From assembly GCA_051880395.1 (NCBI GenBank), contig JBJENW010000047.1, positions 1 through 23,725 of the forward strand: 23,725 nucleotides of DNA. Direction: 5' to 3'. The notes below the pieces were generated by a model, which was given only the letters and a program-made list of their open reading frames with translations, ran no database searches and had not been told where the DNA came from. How positions within the stretch are numbered: the first letter of the stretch is position 1; each line of letters starts with the position of its first letter. The DNA is from JBJENW01 sp051880395 (GTDB lineage Bacteria; Bacillota; Clostridia; Lachnospirales; Lachnospiraceae). Position numbers and translations under genes: made by a program. Shown here piece after piece: positions 22,881-23,725 of the stretch.

Positions 22881-23459
22881 ATGGTCATTGGTGTACTTGC
22901 ATTACAGGGTGCCTTTGCCGAACACATTCAGATGTTAAATCAGCTGGGTGTGGATGCTGTAGAAATTCGTAAAAAAGAAGATTTTGATAAAGATTTTGAT
23001 GGTCTGATCTTTCCGGGTGGAGAAAGTACCGTTCAGGGAAAACTGCTTCATGAGTTAGATCTGTTTGAAGATATAAAAGCTGCCATCGAGGGCGGGACTC
23101 CGGTTTTCGCCACCTGCGCAGGCTTGATTCTTCTGGCAAAACAGTTAGACCAGGATCCTACTGTTCATTTCGGCACGCTTCCGGTCGTCGTTCGCAGAAA
23201 CGCATACGGACGCCAGTCCGGCAGCTACCATATGGAAGGGGACTTCAAGGGAATCGGTACTATCCCGATGACCTTTATCCGTGCACCGTTTGTGACTCAG
23301 GTGTTCGATCCAGAGGTAGAAGTTCTTGCCAAAAGCGGATCGGATATCACAGGTGTTCGTTACAAAAATCAGCTTGCGATTTCCTTCCATCCGGAATTAG
23401 ACAATGACCTGTCTGTTCATAAATATTTTTTACAGATGATCAAAGATTCCGATCGTTAA
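22881..23459 (+). CDS. pdxT: Pyridoxal 5'-phosphate synthase, PdxT glutaminase subunit
   Basis: 192 aa. Class I glutamine amidotransferase that releases ammonia into PdxS. Features: IGVLALQGAFAEHIQML, FPGGEST (oxyanion region), nucleophile Cys in FATCAGLILLAK (about residue 79), and the catalytic His-x-Glu in ISFHPELDND near the C-terminus. It starts 1 nt after the pdxS stop, with its ribosome site (GAAAGGGG) inside pdxS. It is followed by a terminator, so pdxST is a two-gene operon. Confidence 0.97.
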   Translation: MVIGVLALQGAFAEHIQMLNQLGVDAVEIRKKEDFDKDFDGLIFPGGESTVQGKLLHELDLFEDIKAAIEGGTPVFATCAGLILLAKQLDQDPTVHFGTLPVVVRRNAYGRQSGSYHMEGDFKGIGTIPMTFIRAPFVTQVFDPEVEVLAKSGSDITGVRYKNQLAISFHPELDNDLSVHKYFLQMIKDSDR

Positions 23460-23480
23460 TTGTATTTCCCTTGTATTTTC

Positions 23481-23517
23481 ACTCCGGCATTTTTTATAAA
23501 AAATGCCGGAGTTTTTT
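23481..23517 (+). terminator. Terminator of pdxST
   Basis: ACTCCGGCATTTTT (23481-23494) pairs perfectly over 14 bp with 23499-23512 around a 4-nt loop, then runs into T's to 23517. Confidence 0.93.
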
Positions 23518-23566
23518 GATTTCCCATTTATAGAACCTTTTACTTGTCAAGCTGTCTCTACTTACT

Positions 23567-23725
23567 CTTTATATGGGTGTAAGTCTTTGCGGGTTCTACT
23601 TTATTGGCCACCCGAAACTGTATCGGCCCCACTACTCTTTGAAAAATAGTGACGCGAAAAATATCTCAACCGGGGGATTCCTATGCGGACGTTTCCAAAA
23701 TTCGGCTGGGTGCGCAAGGCGGGGG
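23567..23725 (+). repeat. Giant hairpin element, copy 3 (left arm only, cut by window edge)
   Basis: It starts with TTTATATGGGTGTAAGTCTT, matching the left end of copy 1 (from 2072). It continues with GCGAAAAATATCTCAACCG and CCTATGCGGACGTTTCC, shared with copies 1 and 2, then diverges (AAAATTCGGCTGGGTGCGCA), as expected for the variable stem. The right arm lies beyond the window. Same orientation as the other copies. Confidence 0.8.

Overview
The window looks like chromosomal DNA of a low-to-mid GC Clostridia, most likely a Lachnospiraceae gut anaerobe. Supporting signs are strong AGGAGG ribosome sites, TTGACA/TATAAT promoters, ChW-repeat cell-wall proteins, a VanR/VanS-like pair, LacI-type sensor/GGDEF fusions and a CgeB/DUF3880-like glycosyltransferase. 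This placement is inference. There is no phage, transposase, CRISPR array or rRNA; the mobile-like content is non-coding palindromic repeats.

Layout. 1-190: the end of a leftward tRNA cluster (Gly-TCC cut by the window edge, Phe-GAA) with its promoter. 234-1946: a lipoprotein with a GH13 amylase fold whose catalytic residues are gone. 2072-2640: giant hairpin element, copy 1. 2685-4275: DNA polymerase IV (dinB) facing a small HPr-like protein without the phosphorylatable His. 4554-6381: VanR/VanS-like two-component pair without van resistance genes. 6462-6988: giant hairpin, copy 2, between two divergent promoters. 7056-8781: small membrane protein and a glycosyltransferase, convergent, sharing a terminator. 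8959-9889: thiE flanked by two copies of a putative small RNA. 9903-12985: leftward leuA, a bare AraC DNA-binding domain and trpS. 13086-15047: leftward nudC-dtd-HAD hydrolase operon. 15177-16450: secreted ChW/NlpC-P60 hydrolase with a roughly 300-nt 5' leader containing a separate 165-nt hairpin element. 16573-18525: sugar-binding-protein-like/GGDEF fusion. 18656-20567: queT-queF-queC under a preQ1-I riboswitch with a terminator. 20594-21742: membrane GGDEF protein. 22004-23459: pdxS-pdxT (PLP synthase). 23567-23725: giant hairpin, copy 3, cut by the window edge.

Functional themes are tRNA charging, editing and modification (trpS, dtd, que genes), cofactor synthesis (thiE, pdxST), leucine synthesis, c-di-GMP signalling (two GGDEF proteins) and envelope functions.

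The two best candidates for something undescribed are both non-coding. First, the giant hairpin family (three copies here) has arms that stay almost perfectly paired within a copy while the stem sequence changes between copies, with conserved internal loops. Second, a duplicated small RNA has an identical 33-nt 5' segment that reads as the exact complement of a ribosome site plus start codon, followed by a hairpin with a conserved C-rich loop and a completely changed but still paired stem.
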